Shown here: one piece after another, positions 18,186 through 24,822 of the stretch
Numbering within the stretch: position 1 is the first letter of the stretch
Layout: every line of letters starts with the position of its first letter
Assembly: GCA_018817805.1 (NCBI GenBank)
Contig: JAHITC010000041.1
Location: 1-34,388, forward strand
Reading direction: 5' to 3'
From: Patescibacteria group bacterium
GTDB taxonomy: Bacteria > Patescibacteriota > Kazan-3B-28 > UBA10110
Length of the DNA: 34,388 nt
Notes under the pieces: model-generated
The model's database searches: none
Seen by the model: the letters and a program-made list of their open reading frames with translations, nothing else
What the model was told of the DNA's origin: nothing
Translations under genes and position numbers: made by a program

Positions 18186-19163
18186 ATGTCATTTTGGCAA
18201 ATTTTTGGTGTAATTTTAGTTGCCTTATTACTGGCGTATTTTTTCTTAGCACGCAAGTCGCTAGAAATCAAAACGTCAGATTTTGTAGTAACTATTCTAG
18301 GTGTTGTAGTAGGGCTTTCGATTGGGGCTCTGCTTTCTTTACCGCTAGCGAGATTAAGCTATCCATTCGGCCAATGGCTTCCGCTGGCTGTAAACATTTT
18401 TACCGTGGCAGTTATTACCACTTATTTCTATAACAAACGAGATGCTGCTACTAAATCGGTTACAACCTTTTTTACCTCTTTGTTAAATACAGCGCTAAAA
18501 AAAGATTGGCGAGAAGTTATTCCGACAGTTGGTTCAAGCGGTGCTAATGAAATTATTATCGACACATCTTCCATTATCGATGGTCGAATTTTAGAAATCG
18601 TGCGACTTGGGTTTATAAACGAGCAACTGGTAGTTCCCAAGTTTATATTAAAAGAATTACAGGGCATTGCTGATAGTGCCAATGACTTACGTCGTAGCCG
18701 TGGCAGAAGGGGGCTCGATGTTTTGAGTGAGCTAAAGAAAGAACGAGGCGTGACAGTAAAAATCTTAGATAGTGATTTTCCATCTGAAGTTGATGTAGAT
18801 GCTAAGATAATTAAATTAGCTAAAAAGCTTAAAGCTAAGTTAATGACGGTTGATTACAATCTTAATCGGGTAGCTCAGATTCAGAATATAGTTGTTTTAA
18901 ATGTTAATGAGCTTAATAATGCTCTGCGGCCTGTGGTTTTACCTGGTGAGACTTTAAACATTAAATTAGTACAGGGCGGTAAAGATAGAGACCAAGGAGT
19001 AGGGTATCTAGACGACGGCACGATGGTAGTGGTGGAGGGAGGACATCGCTTAATTGGCAAAGAAGTTGAAGTATCTGTTACGCGTATCTTCCAAACAATT
19101 GCTGGCAAGATGATCTTTGCTGTACCTCAAGAGAATAAGGTCCTTGAGCATCAAGAGAGCTAA
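18186..19163 (+). CDS. PIN-TRAM domain membrane protein, YacL type
   Basis: A 325-residue protein with four hydrophobic segments in the first 80 residues. A PIN nuclease-like domain follows (about 122-235), starting IIIDTSSIIDGRI with the conserved metal-binding Asp and containing further acidic positions in DVDAKIIKLAKKL and MTVDYNLNRVA. A C-terminal TRAM-like RNA-binding domain covers about 250-315 (GVGYLDDGTMVVVEGG). This order is that of B. subtilis YacL, a putative membrane-tethered RNase of unknown substrate. It follows clpC by 54 bases without an evident terminator. The ATG has no Shine-Dalgarno; the region before it is A/T-rich. Confidence 0.9.
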   Translation: MSFWQIFGVILVALLLAYFFLARKSLEIKTSDFVVTILGVVVGLSIGALLSLPLARLSYPFGQWLPLAVNIFTVAVITTYFYNKRDAATKSVTTFFTSLLNTALKKDWREVIPTVGSSGANEIIIDTSSIIDGRILEIVRLGFINEQLVVPKFILKELQGIADSANDLRRSRGRRGLDVLSELKKERGVTVKILDSDFPSEVDVDAKIIKLAKKLKAKLMTVDYNLNRVAQIQNIVVLNVNELNNALRPVVLPGETLNIKLVQGGKDRDQGVGYLDDGTMVVVEGGHRLIGKEVEVSVTRIFQTIAGKMIFAVPQENKVLEHQES

Positions 19164-19189
19164 CTATTAGGGAAGGTAGCAGCTATGCC

Positions 19190-19218
19190 TTGACGAAAGG
19201 GCTGGTTTGTGGTATAAT
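19190..19218 (+). promoter_or_regulatory. Near-consensus promoter of the TIG-repeat surface protein
   Basis: TTGACG (19190-19195), a 17-base spacer and TATAAT (19213-19218) with a TGG extension. It is the closest match to consensus in the window. The predicted start is 19225, giving a 14-base leader without a Shine-Dalgarno. Confidence 0.88.
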
Positions 19219-19238
19219 TAAGAGATTGCTATCTTATT

Positions 19239-20546
19239 ATGATAAAACCAATACAAAAATTAAAACGAGCAACGTTACGGTTATTTGAAGAAGAGCTCAT
19301 GGCACTGTTAGCGCTTTCAATTGTGGCGATAAGTATGTTTTTTGTTCAAGCTCAAACTAGCGCTCAAACCAACCTATCTTTTACCATCTGCCCAGCTGAT
19401 GATAATATTACTGTTATTATCCCAAATGGTGGCGAGAGATGGAAAGTTGGTGAAGGCCAAAATATTACTTGGACCACCTGTGATCCAGATAGTTCTATTA
19501 TTAACGTCAAAATCGAACTACAGCGGTCTACTGGTGGGGCTTGGGAAACAATTGTCGCGTCTACTTCTAATGATGGTGTCTATGGTTGGCCGGTAACTGA
19601 GCCGGTTACCACTACTGCCCTAGTTCGTGTTAGTAACGCCGACGACTTGGCAGTAGATGATTCTAGTAATGCGGTGTTTGAGATTTATAAAGGTGGAGGG
19701 GGGCGTCCTAATTGTCCTGTAGTAACGATAGACAACGTAACGCCTAATATTTTTTCTAGCGACGAAGATGTAACCCTTATTATTACAGGGTATTTTTCAT
19801 TTGGTGACGTACAAGTTTATTTAGACGATGAATTGCTGTTCTCAGAGTATATTTCAGATGAAGAGGTTAATGCTATTGTGCCAGCTGGTTTTCCAGTGGG
19901 AGATTATGTCCTAAGAGTTATGAACTATTGTGGTAATTATGATGAATACGAGGTTAAGGTTATAACCCATGAGGTAGAATGTAACAACCCAGTTATTAAT
20001 GAGGTAACACCACAAACTTTTGCCAATACACAAGAAGTATTGCTAACTATTAAGGGTTTCTTTGAGTATGGTGACGAAAAGGTCTTTTTAGGTGGTGAGC
20101 TACTTGACCACGATTACATTTCGAATAAAGAAATGGAAGCTATAGTGCCGGCTGGTTTTCCGCCAGGTAGCTATAATTTAACGATCACTAATGGTTGTGG
20201 TGGTTATGCGAAATATAATGTTAAAATTATTGTTTACGAAGAGGAGGAAGACGAGGAGGAAGAAGAAATTGAGCCAATAATAGATATTATTGTTAAGCCT
20301 ATTCTCGATTTAATGAAACCATTTATTAGGCCACCATCCACCGGTGGAATCGCCAAGCCTAAACCATCTCATATTTTTGTTCCTGAAAGCAAATTTTATA
20401 CAGATAAATTTGAACAGAATTGGATCTGTTATTTAATTTGGCTAATAATCATCTTGTTATTTGGACTACTCCTTAAAGAATATTTTAGCGAAGATGATCC
20501 CAAAAAGAAGAAAAGAAAAGTGTCTATAAACCCAATGTTGCGTTAA
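19239..20546 (+). CDS. Membrane-anchored surface protein with two TIG-like repeats
   Basis: A 435-residue envelope protein. A basic N-terminus and hydrophobic segment (about 19-38) form a signal anchor or signal peptide. A beta-sandwich domain at about 58-150 (IPNGGERWKVGEGQNITW) resembles the Ser/Thr-rich GPI-anchored (Kre9/KNH) type. Two homologous IPT/TIG-like repeats follow at about 158-242 and 247-332; they share VPAGFP and each has a Cys pair spaced exactly 72 residues apart (C159/C231 and C248/C320), suggesting one disulfide per repeat. Then come an acidic stretch of Glu and Asp (334-345), a proline-rich linker, a transmembrane helix (about 395-413) and a basic KKKKRK tail. An outward-facing adhesin or stalk is likely. 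It has its own strong promoter. The stop overlaps the ychF stop by four bases. Confidence 0.8.
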   Translation: MIKPIQKLKRATLRLFEEELMALLALSIVAISMFFVQAQTSAQTNLSFTICPADDNITVIIPNGGERWKVGEGQNITWTTCDPDSSIINVKIELQRSTGGAWETIVASTSNDGVYGWPVTEPVTTTALVRVSNADDLAVDDSSNAVFEIYKGGGGRPNCPVVTIDNVTPNIFSSDEDVTLIITGYFSFGDVQVYLDDELLFSEYISDEEVNAIVPAGFPVGDYVLRVMNYCGNYDEYEVKVITHEVECNNPVINEVTPQTFANTQEVLLTIKGFFEYGDEKVFLGGELLDHDYISNKEMEAIVPAGFPPGSYNLTITNGCGGYAKYNVKIIVYEEEEDEEEEEIEPIIDIIVKPILDLMKPFIRPPSTGGIAKPKPSHIFVPESKFYTDKFEQNWICYLIWLIIILLFGLLLKEYFSEDDPKKKKRKVSINPMLR

Positions 20547-21634
20547 ACGTTGAACTTAAAATAGACAACATCACCATCTTGCATGACATATTCTTTGCCT
20601 TCTTGGCGCACTTTGCCTAGTTCGGTAGCTTTTTTAGTTGAGCCGGCAGATACAAAATCTTCATATCTAACTATTTCAGCCTTAATAAATCCTCTTTCAA
20701 AGTCAGTATGAATAACTCCCGCAGCCTGTGGGGCTTTAGTGCCGACAGAGATTGTCCACGCTCTAGTTTCGATTGGGCCCGCTGTTAAGAAGGTGATTAA
20801 GTTAAGCAGTTTATATCCTGCTTTAATAACCTTATTAAGCCCTGGCTCATTAAGCCCTAGCTCTGTTAAGTATTCTATTTGTTCAGACGGCGGAAGGTCT
20901 ATTAACTCTGCTTCAGCTTTAGCGTTGACCATAATAATGTTAGCTTCGTCTGTTTGTAACACATCTTTTAATGGAGCTAGAATCGTTGGGTCATTTAATT
21001 GCTGGTAATCGACATTAGCGATGTATAAAATTGGTTTGGCAGAGAGGAGTTGAGACTCTTTAAGCCATATTTTCTCTTCGTTTTCTGTATGAAGGGCGCG
21101 TGCGCTGAGTCCTTGATCGAGGTGTTGTTGCAAGCGACGATAGAAATCAATTTTTGGTTTAAGTTTAGGGTTGGTCTTGGCTTCTTTTTCTTCTCGGCTA
21201 ATCCTTTTCTCAATAGTTTGCAGGTCTGCCAGAACTAGTTCAGTGTTAATAGTTTCGCTATCTGACTTGGGGTTGATATCGCCAGCTACATGAATTACAT
21301 TTTTATCTACAAAAAAACGTACTACTTCAATAATGGCATCGACTTCTCGAATGTGGGCTAAAAATTTGTTACCCAACCCTTCGCCTTCATTCGCACCTTT
21401 TACAAGTCCAGCAATATCTACAAATTCAATAGTAGTTGGTACAATCTTAGCGGAGTTTTCCAGTTTGGCTAAAACTGCTAGGCGATCGTCTGGCACTGGG
21501 ACAATTCCGACATTAGGGTCGATGGTGCAAAAGGGAAAATTGCTGGCGGTCGCTTGAGCTTTACCAAGCAGGGCATTAAATAAGGTGGATTTACCAACAT
21601 TTGGTAGTCCAACAATTCCAATAGATAAAGACAT
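20543..21634 (-). CDS. ychF: Ribosome-associated ATPase YchF (OLA1 family)
   Basis: Obg-related P-loop ATPase of 363 residues that binds ribosomes. The motifs are G1 GLPNVGKST (9-17), G3 DIAGLVKGA (73-81), and a coiled-coil insertion followed by the C-terminal TGS domain (GVIHTDFERGFIKAEIV and the QEGKEYVMQDGDVVYFKFNV end). In most YchF proteins G4 is NxxE, which favours ATP; here it reads NVDY (207-210), with Tyr in place of Glu. It is the last gene of the rpsF-ssb-rpsR-efp-ychF run, seven bases after efp. The 3' end meets the TIG-protein gene tail to tail with a four-base overlap, and I see no terminator there. Confidence 0.96.
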   Translation of the reverse strand: MSLSIGIVGLPNVGKSTLFNALLGKAQATASNFPFCTIDPNVGIVPVPDDRLAVLAKLENSAKIVPTTIEFVDIAGLVKGANEGEGLGNKFLAHIREVDAIIEVVRFFVDKNVIHVAGDINPKSDSETINTELVLADLQTIEKRISREEKEAKTNPKLKPKIDFYRRLQQHLDQGLSARALHTENEEKIWLKESQLLSAKPILYIANVDYQQLNDPTILAPLKDVLQTDEANIIMVNAKAEAELIDLPPSEQIEYLTELGLNEPGLNKVIKAGYKLLNLITFLTAGPIETRAWTISVGTKAPQAAGVIHTDFERGFIKAEIVRYEDFVSAGSTKKATELGKVRQEGKEYVMQDGDVVYFKFNV

Positions 21635-21641
21635 GTCTTTG

Positions 21642-22205
21642 TTATTTATTGACGCGTTCGATGTAGGTACCGTCGCGGGTATCTACTAGAATAAAGTCAT
21701 TGTTATTAATAAACATAGGTACTTTTATGGCCATACCGGTTTCGATTTTGGCATTTTTTGACGGGTTAGTGATTGTATCGCCTTTTACTGCCGGTTCGGC
21801 GTCGACGACCTTAAACTTCATTTTCATCGGCAGGTTAATATTAATAGGTAGGTCTCGGAAGTAAACCACTTCTACTTCCAGTCCCTCGGTTAGGAAGTTG
21901 GTTTGTCCGCCTAGTATTTCTTTTCCAATAGGGAATTGGTCGAAAGTAGCGCTATCCATGAATAAAAAGTTGTTACCTTCACGATAGAGAAACTGGACTT
22001 TGCCACGACGAATATCAGCCAATTCGAATTTGGCGTCCCCACGAAAAGTTTTTTCGATATTGGCACCTGTTAGAAGGTTTTTTAATGTGGTGCGCAAAAT
22101 TGCACCACCACGTCCAAGTTTAGCGTGCTGGTATTTAACTACTTCAAAAGGGGCCCCATCCAAGTCTAGAATTGTCCCAGTTTTAACTTGGTTAAGATCG
22201 AGCAT
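21642..22205 (-). CDS. efp: Elongation factor P
   Basis: EF-P rescues ribosomes stalled at proline stretches by entering next to the P-site tRNA. The 187-residue length is normal, and all three beta-barrel domains are present. The tip loop of domain I reads AKLGRGGAILR. The residue at the usual modification position (Lys34 in E. coli) is Arg32 here, as in the Thermus-type loop. The C-terminal signature DTRDGTYIERV matches the family end. The gene lies one base after the rpsR stop and seven bases before ychF, so it is in the ribosomal operon. Confidence 0.97.
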   Translation of the reverse strand: MLDLNQVKTGTILDLDGAPFEVVKYQHAKLGRGGAILRTTLKNLLTGANIEKTFRGDAKFELADIRRGKVQFLYREGNNFLFMDSATFDQFPIGKEILGGQTNFLTEGLEVEVVYFRDLPININLPMKMKFKVVDAEPAVKGDTITNPSKNAKIETGMAIKVPMFINNNDFILVDTRDGTYIERVNK

Positions 22206-22206
22206 T

Positions 22207-22476
22207 TTATCTAATAGTGAAGGGGAGTAACGCCATGTGACGAGCTCGCTTTAAAGCGTTGGCTACCGATCGTTGATGTTTTGCGCAAGTACCACTACGA
22301 CGTCTTGGCTCTATTTTCATATATCGTGAAAGATACTTTTGCATCAGCTTAGAGTTCTTGTAGTCGATGTAATCAACTTGTTCCATGCAAAAATAGCAAA
22401 GCTTTTGTACTGGAATAGCATAGCGAGGGAAGTTTTTCTTAGCGGCTGATTTTTTCTTGAAAGTTCTTGGATTCAT
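22207..22476 (-). CDS. rpsR: 30S ribosomal protein S18, zinc-ligand form
   Basis: Small-subunit protein S18, 89 residues. Recognised by a basic N-terminus, CYFC (C27, C30), [13 protein letters not shown] and the core [31 protein letters not shown] (here split over residues 55-86). Cys27, Cys30, Cys64 and His67 together look like a zinc site, the form retained by some bacteria. S18 pairs with S6 in the platform of the 30S subunit. It lies five bases after ssb and one base before efp. rplI, which often follows rpsR, is not here. Confidence 0.97.
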   Translation of the reverse strand: MNPRTFKKKSAAKKNFPRYAIPVQKLCYFCMEQVDYIDYKNSKLMQKYLSRYMKIEPRRRSGTCAKHQRSVANALKRARHMALLPFTIR

Positions 22477-22481
22477 AATAT

Positions 22482-22985
22482 TTAAAATGGAATATCTTCT
22501 ATATCTATTTCACTATCGGTACTTGGGGCAGAAGATGCGGGGGCAGCGGCTCCCACGCCAACCTCTTGCTTAACGGCCTGATTCTCGCTAGACATTGGTG
22601 CCGATGCATAATTTTGGTTAGGTGTTTCGGACGACTCGAAGCCTACACTAGCAGGTCTGCTGTCTAAGGCGATTATGTCGCTAGCGATAACTTCTGTCTT
22701 GTATCTCTTAATTCCATCTTGGCCTTCCCAGTTGCGGGTTTGCAAACGACCTTCGATGTAAGTACGACGACCTTTCTTTAAAATTTGACCTGCAATTTCG
22801 GCTAATTTACCCCAAGCTACTATATCGGTAAATTCGACAGCTTTTTGAACTTGCCCAGCGTTGTCATTCCAACTACGGTTTGTAGCAATAGCAAACGAAG
22901 CTACACTTTGACCAGAAGGAATAGTACGGACTTCTGGGTCGCGGGTTAAATTACCGATAAGCATTGTTTTGTTGAGATCACGCAT
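22482..22985 (-). CDS. ssb: Single-stranded DNA-binding protein
   Basis: SSB coats single-stranded DNA in replication, repair and recombination. From the chosen ATG at 22985 the protein has 167 residues. The OB-fold begins [17 protein letters not shown] and includes [23 protein letters not shown] and [13 protein letters not shown] low-complexity linker of Ala, Ser, Pro and Gln follows, ending in the acidic tip DIEDIPF that recruits partner proteins. A longer reading from 23060 would add 25 residues overlapping rpsF and lacking SSB character, so I reject it. It sits 16 bases downstream of rpsF and five bases before rpsR, the classic S6-SSB-S18 order. Confidence 0.97.
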   Translation of the reverse strand: MRDLNKTMLIGNLTRDPEVRTIPSGQSVASFAIATNRSWNDNAGQVQKAVEFTDIVAWGKLAEIAGQILKKGRRTYIEGRLQTRNWEGQDGIKRYKTEVIASDIIALDSRPASVGFESSETPNQNYASAPMSSENQAVKQEVGVGAAAPASSAPSTDSEIDIEDIPF

Positions 22986-23001
22986 GGTTAGATTAGTTAA
23001 A

Positions 23002-23514
23002 TTATTTGATTTCTTTAGTGAGTAATTCTTCAATCTTCTCGTCCAACTCTTCTTTGGCAACCTTAGTGGCTGGTTTTGCTTTTGGCTTGGTTGCAGTTAC
23101 GGCTGCAACTGCTTTTGGCTTAGACTTAGGTGCCATTTTCTCTGCCATAACAACTGAAGCGTAGGCATCTTCTTTGGCTGGAGTAAATAACTGATCGATG
23201 GTCACGCCTTCTTTCTCTAAAGAAATGATCATATATCGCATAAGGTCTGGAGAAAGGTGCAGTTCTCTCATTAAGGTCTCGATAGAATCTCCTGGTACAG
23301 TTGAAATAATTGTATGGTAAAAGCCAAACCCTTCTTTTTTGATGGGGTAAGCTAGTTGTTTCTTGCCCCAAGAGCTTTCTCTCATAATTTCACCCTTTTT
23401 GCTAATAAGCGAAGCCTTCAGCTTATCAATAGCTTTTTGCAAATCGAGTTCCGACAAATCTGGACGGAACAAGAGAGTCATTTCGTAAGTATGGTTTGTG
23501 ATTTCTGGAGACAT
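23002..23514 (-). CDS. rpsF: 30S ribosomal protein S6 with C-terminal extension
   Basis: Ribosomal protein S6, partner of S18. Residues 8-110 carry the ferredoxin-like fold: YEMTLLFRPDLSE, GGI-like sequence replaced by KKGEIMRESSWGKKQLAYPIKK, and PGDSIETLMRELHLSPDLMRY. S6 proteins are about 95-135 residues; here residues 120-170 form an Ala/Lys/Pro-rich tail ending EELDEKIEELLTKEIK, probably a disordered linker plus a short helix. The promoter is TTGACC-17-TATACT at 23617-23589 on the minus strand. A GC-rich hairpin lies in the leader. It heads the rpsF-ssb-rpsR-efp-ychF operon. Confidence 0.97.
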   Translation of the reverse strand: MSPEITNHTYEMTLLFRPDLSELDLQKAIDKLKASLISKKGEIMRESSWGKKQLAYPIKKEGFGFYHTIISTVPGDSIETLMRELHLSPDLMRYMIISLEKEGVTIDQLFTPAKEDAYASVVMAEKMAPKSKPKAVAAVTATKPKAKPATKVAKEELDEKIEELLTKEIK

Positions 23515-23543
23515 AATCCAAATCTTCCTTCCCTATGGAGTTT

Positions 23544-23560
23544 CCCCGGGTTGTCCGGGA
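23544..23560 (-). promoter_or_regulatory. Hairpin in the rpsF leader, possible S6:S18 site
   Basis: On the minus strand TCCCGG pairs with CCGGGG over an ACAAC loop, in the untranslated leader between the promoter and the rpsF ATG. In several bacteria the S6:S18 complex binds a CCG-containing structure in this leader to control the operon. The position fits, but the match to that motif is not shown here. Confidence 0.5.
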
Positions 23561-23588
23561 GAAAAGGGGTTAGCAATAAAGTAATGTA

Positions 23589-23617
23589 AGTATAGGTTAT
23601 TTCGCCCTTCTGGTCAA
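23589..23617 (-). promoter_or_regulatory. Promoter of the rpsF operon
   Basis: Read on the minus strand: TTGACC (23617-23612), a 17-base spacer, TATACT (23594-23589). The predicted start is near 23582, leaving a leader of about 68 bases. Confidence 0.85.
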
Positions 23618-23646
23618 GGATCCCTGGCTAAGGCTGGGGCGTTTAT

Positions 23647-23675
23647 AAAGAAAAAAGACCTCATACGTGGGGTCT
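23647..23675 (-). terminator. Intrinsic terminator of the 23696 gene
   Basis: Minus strand: AGACCCCACGTATGAGGTCT folds into an 8-pair stem with one C-A mismatch and loop CGTA, followed by TTTTTTCTTT. It lies just below the TAA of the small gene and upstream of the rpsF promoter. Confidence 0.88.
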
Positions 23676-23695
23676 ATCGTTAATGTCTACGGGGG

Positions 23696-24013
23696 TTAGG
23701 CTACTTTTGTGGCCTTGGCCTTAGCCATCTGTTTGTTAATATGGTTCATCGACTCCTCGATGTGGCACATTTTGTAATCTGTGCCACCAATGGCTAAATT
23801 AGCCGTGCCAATATCCAGATGGAACAAGGCTGCGTGCGCAGCTAAATAGGCAAGTCTAATCTCAGCGTGTTCGTCTGGAATACGTGTCTTTAGTAGTTGG
23901 CTTTCTACCTCGACAAACATGTCGAGATCTCTTGGTTGAAGGTCTTTTTCAGCAAGCGCTTTCAGTCTCCTTAGTATGTGAATGTGCGGCTTTGCAAAAA
24001 GATTCTGAAGCAT
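23696..24013 (-). CDS. Small unknown helical protein, 105 residues
   Basis: I do not recognise the family. I place the start at the ATG at 24013 because GGAAGGTG lies just upstream as a Shine-Dalgarno; an in-frame ATG at 24043 would be only about six bases from the predicted transcription start. The protein is soluble and probably helical, with an early basic segment (HIHILRRLKALAEKDL), acidic and leucine-containing middle helices, and a Lys/Ala-rich end (KQMAKAKATKVA). It is rich in His but shows no metal-binding pattern. It has its own promoter (24056-24085) and terminator, so it is a single-gene unit. The neighbouring unit upstream on the same strand has the same build but carries inactivating lesions. 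Confidence 0.75.
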   Translation of the reverse strand: MLQNLFAKPHIHILRRLKALAEKDLQPRDLDMFVEVESQLLKTRIPDEHAEIRLAYLAAHAALFHLDIGTANLAIGGTDYKMCHIEESMNHINKQMAKAKATKVA

Positions 24014-24055
24014 AATTTCACCTTCCTTCTTTGAAATGTCCATAAACTTCTAACT

Positions 24056-24085
24056 AGTCTACCGTAACAACCCTTTATCAGTCAA
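24056..24085 (-). promoter_or_regulatory. Promoter of the 23696 gene
   Basis: Minus strand: TTGACT (24085-24080), an 18-base spacer, TAGACT (24061-24056). The predicted start is near 24049. It begins 17 bases past the T-run of the preceding terminator. Confidence 0.6.
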
Positions 24086-24101
24086 GAATATTCTTCTAAC
24101 A

Positions 24102-24128
24102 TAAAGAAAGCCCCCGACAATCGGGGGC
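24102..24128 (-). terminator. Strong GC-rich terminator of the 24161 pseudogene
   Basis: Minus strand: an 8-pair perfect stem GCCCCCGA/TCGGGGGC with loop TTG, followed by TTTCTTTAT. It is preceded by TCTTTT. Confidence 0.9.
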
Positions 24129-24160
24129 AAAAGAGTTTCTGACAAAAAACAGCACTCTTG

Positions 24161-24473
24161 TTAACAAACACCCAAGAGTTGGGCGACCTGTGGAGTTTTT
24201 AGATCCTCAACTGCTTGTACAATCTGACGTTCTTTTTTGAGAGCTCTGTTGGCTCTTAAAATTAGATCATCATGAGTTTCAGTGTATGCGTCTCAGATCT
24301 TTTTATGGTGTTCTTCTCCGATAGGTGTGTTAGCAATTAACCTCTCTATTTGCTGTAGTTTGTTAAGTTCAGCGACACACTTTGGAGCATTCTTTGCTTT
24401 TCGCAGATCGAAAAGGATTTTTTTTGTGGAATGGTTTTATCCTCTTCTTACTGTTGTTGTTTGGCTTGGACAT
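24161..24473 (-). pseudogene. Decayed small gene: frameshift in an A8 run plus in-frame TGA
   Basis: A minus-strand unit with promoter (24526-24554), Shine-Dalgarno AGGAGG, ATG at 24473, TAA at 24163-24161 and a strong terminator, but a broken reading frame. From the ATG the frame reads MSKPNNNSKKRIKPFHKK and reaches a run of eight A (24418-24425 on the plus strand). Skipping one A gives a continuous helical frame (AELNKLQQIERLIANTP and so on). That frame meets one TGA at 24293-24295, then continues with LILRANRALKKERQIVQAVED to the TAA. With both lesions repaired it would encode about 103 residues. Unrepaired, the first frame ends after about 34 codons. The family is unknown. Alternatives are a sequencing error at A8, programmed slippage, or TGA readthrough; a decaying gene is simplest. 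Confidence 0.65.
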
Positions 24474-24525
24474 GTTTCAATGCCCTCCTTAGTTTGTTAA
24501 AGATCAGAAAATCGGACAGATCTAC

Positions 24526-24554
24526 AAAATATATGATAATCGCTTGTAGGTCAA
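24526..24554 (-). promoter_or_regulatory. Promoter of the decayed gene
   Basis: Minus strand: TTGACC (24554-24549), a 17-base spacer, TATTTT (24531-24526). The predicted start is near 24519. It is divergent from the DUF1653 promoter. Confidence 0.5.
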
Positions 24555-24569
24555 GAACTTTCTTCGCTC

Positions 24570-24578
24570 TGTTATAAT
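24570..24578 (+). promoter_or_regulatory. Extended -10 promoter giving a leaderless DUF1653 mRNA
   Basis: TGTTATAAT is a TGn-extended perfect -10 without a clear -35. The expected start, seven bases past the hexamer, is 24585, exactly the A of the ATG. Confidence 0.7.
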
Positions 24579-24584
24579 TTGAGT

Positions 24585-24812
24585 ATGTTACAAACAGATG
24601 AGAAGACACAACTCAAAGCAGGAAAGTTTCGACATTTTAAGGGCGTGTCTTATAAGGTTATCGGAACGGCCAGACACAGCGAGAATTTGGAGGAACTAGT
24701 CATTTATTGTTCATTATCTGACGGGGAAATGTGGGCAAGACCAAAAACTATGTTTTACGATAAAGTAAGCGTTGATGGCAAAGAGATCCCCCGATTTGAA
24801 TTCATTGAGTAA
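24585..24812 (+). CDS. DUF1653 domain protein
   Basis: A 75-residue protein consisting of a single DUF1653 domain: GKFRHFKGVSYKVIGTARHS, then ELVIYCSLSDGEMWARP, and finally VDGKEIPRFEFIE. The pattern of short beta-strands with conserved K-x-RHFKG, EELVIY and P-RFE is diagnostic. The function of the family is unknown. A TTG at 24579 is also in frame but lies right after the -10 hexamer, so it cannot be in the mRNA. The ATG at 24585 is at the predicted +1 and the transcript is leaderless. The homing-endonuclease gene begins 10 bases downstream and has no promoter of its own that I can see. Confidence 0.88.
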   Translation: MLQTDEKTQLKAGKFRHFKGVSYKVIGTARHSENLEELVIYCSLSDGEMWARPKTMFYDKVSVDGKEIPRFEFIE

Positions 24813-24822
24813 ACATTAAAGC

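Noticed and set aside
20331-20350. PPSTGG in the TIG-repeat protein as a sortase (LPxTG-like) sorting signal
   Set aside because: The first residue is not Leu, and the motif lies about 25 residues from the membrane helix, far more than usual. A plain C-terminal membrane anchor explains the sequence.
22986-23060. Longer N-terminus for SSB starting at 23060
   Set aside because: The extra 25 residues lie inside rpsF in another frame and have no SSB character; the ATG at 22985 begins the normal SSB sequence.
24293-24295. In-frame TGA as a sign of recoded TGA = Gly (as in Gracilibacteria or SR1)
   Set aside because: TGA ends the NUDIX and Mur-ligase genes in ATGA overlaps, and all large housekeeping genes read through without internal TGA. 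The standard code fits.
24579-24584. TTG start for the DUF1653 protein at 24579
   Set aside because: It lies directly after the -10 hexamer and could not be in the transcript; the ATG at 24585 starts the normal DUF1653 sequence.
23515-24584. CRISPR array or prophage remains in the accessory stretch
   Set aside because: No regularly spaced repeats, integrase, capsid or cas-like genes are visible; the region holds small single-gene units with their own promoters and terminators.
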